From JAGLQA01 sp023135565 (GTDB lineage Bacteria; Acidobacteriota; Aminicenantia; UBA2199), in assembly GCA_030639305.1 (NCBI GenBank), contig DAOWCY010000070.1, positions 1-30,772 of the forward strand: a DNA stretch of 30,772 bases. Reading direction: 5' to 3'. The stretch's first letter is position 1, and the number at the start of each line of letters is the position of its first letter. Shown here piece by piece: positions 30,560-30,772 of the stretch. The position numbers and the translations under genes are program-made. The notes under the pieces were generated by a model. That model was given only the letters and a program-made list of their open reading frames with translations, was not told the DNA's origin and ran no database searches.

Positions 30560-30772
30560 AAAAGCAAAAAAAAGACAGGCTTTTGATGAGCGAAAAGCCA
30601 AAATTCCCCTCTTGAATAGTGCCATTTGGCGGCCCCAATAAAACAAGATAAAATGATACCATATAATTTTATCTTTTCTAATGTTTCTTGAAACTGAAAC
30701 ACGAGTCGCATTCTGTTATCCTTTTCTATAATTTTGCTCCAGCACATAACATCCTTTTTGATCCTTTTTTGC

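Larger units (their letters stand above)
30172..30772. other. 601-bp region upstream of the OPT gene without a confident gene
   Basis: Contains the duplicated leader element, a candidate promoter, heptamer and nine-base repeats, and a perfect inverted repeat AAGATAAAAT/ATTTTATCTT (30645-30675) followed by a T-rich stretch. On the minus strand an open frame (30747-30481) begins with somewhat protein-like sequence but runs into the nine-base repeats; I do not call it a gene. Confidence 0.5.

Noticed and set aside
30481..30747. Minus-strand 88-residue frame at the right edge
   Set aside because: Its second half is translated nine-base repeats, and no family is recognisable in the first half; not enough to call a gene.

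Overview
The window reads as ordinary bacterial chromosome: moderate GC, clear Shine-Dalgarno sites, sigma70-like promoters with near-consensus -35/-10 boxes, many intergenic palindromes, and no tRNA or rRNA that I can see. The mix of genes suggests a Candidatus Aminicenantes (Aminicenantota/OP8) or acidobacterial-type genome. The relevant traits are a hybrid histidine kinase with an AraC output domain, a beta-propeller/Y_Y_Y/SpoIIE sensor, a small peptide next to a SPASM radical SAM enzyme, a citrate synthase of the type shared with mitochondria, an AAA/PD-(D/E)XK protein and a SatD pair. This taxonomic guess is inference.

Layout. 1-271: two DnaA-box-like repeats at the edge, then the decapitated 5' end of a multidomain kinase gene. 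272-7975: hybrid kinase with AraC domain, small candidate RiPP precursor, radical SAM/SPASM maturase, and a 14-blade propeller-SpoIIE phosphatase; this looks like a signalling and peptide-modification neighbourhood. 8152-10278: metzincin-like metalloprotease translationally coupled to a HEAT-repeat protein, followed by a remnant of an AlbA/RecG-like ATP-binding gene. 10512-12454: flavodoxin, a conserved protein of unknown function and a hotdog thioesterase. 12577-14235: VapBC and MNT/HEPN toxin-antitoxin pairs back to back. 14634-21143, all on the minus strand: citrate synthase, malate dehydrogenase, malic enzyme (with PTA-like domain) and isocitrate dehydrogenase, together a TCA and C4-C3 interconversion block. 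21558-24944: secreted papain-like peptidase with a strong terminator, a PilZ protein behind a possibly structured leader, a HAD phosphatase and a PgeF-like laccase-domain protein. 24972-26777: AAA-like ATPase/PD-(D/E)XK protein. 26914-27932: SatD plus small membrane protein, bracketed by arrays of 29-bp-period palindromes. 28126-30171: OPT-family transporter, whose probable leader carries an about 83-nt element twice in tandem.

The most promising undescribed items are: (1) the duplicated element in the OPT transporter leader; (2) the SatD/membrane-protein module, with cyclase-like metal-binding aspartates and regular palindrome arrays on both sides; (3) the small peptide/radical SAM locus beside a regulator; and (4) the leader of the PilZ gene. 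All intergenic and structural claims come from reading the sequence by eye; no folding or database search was run.
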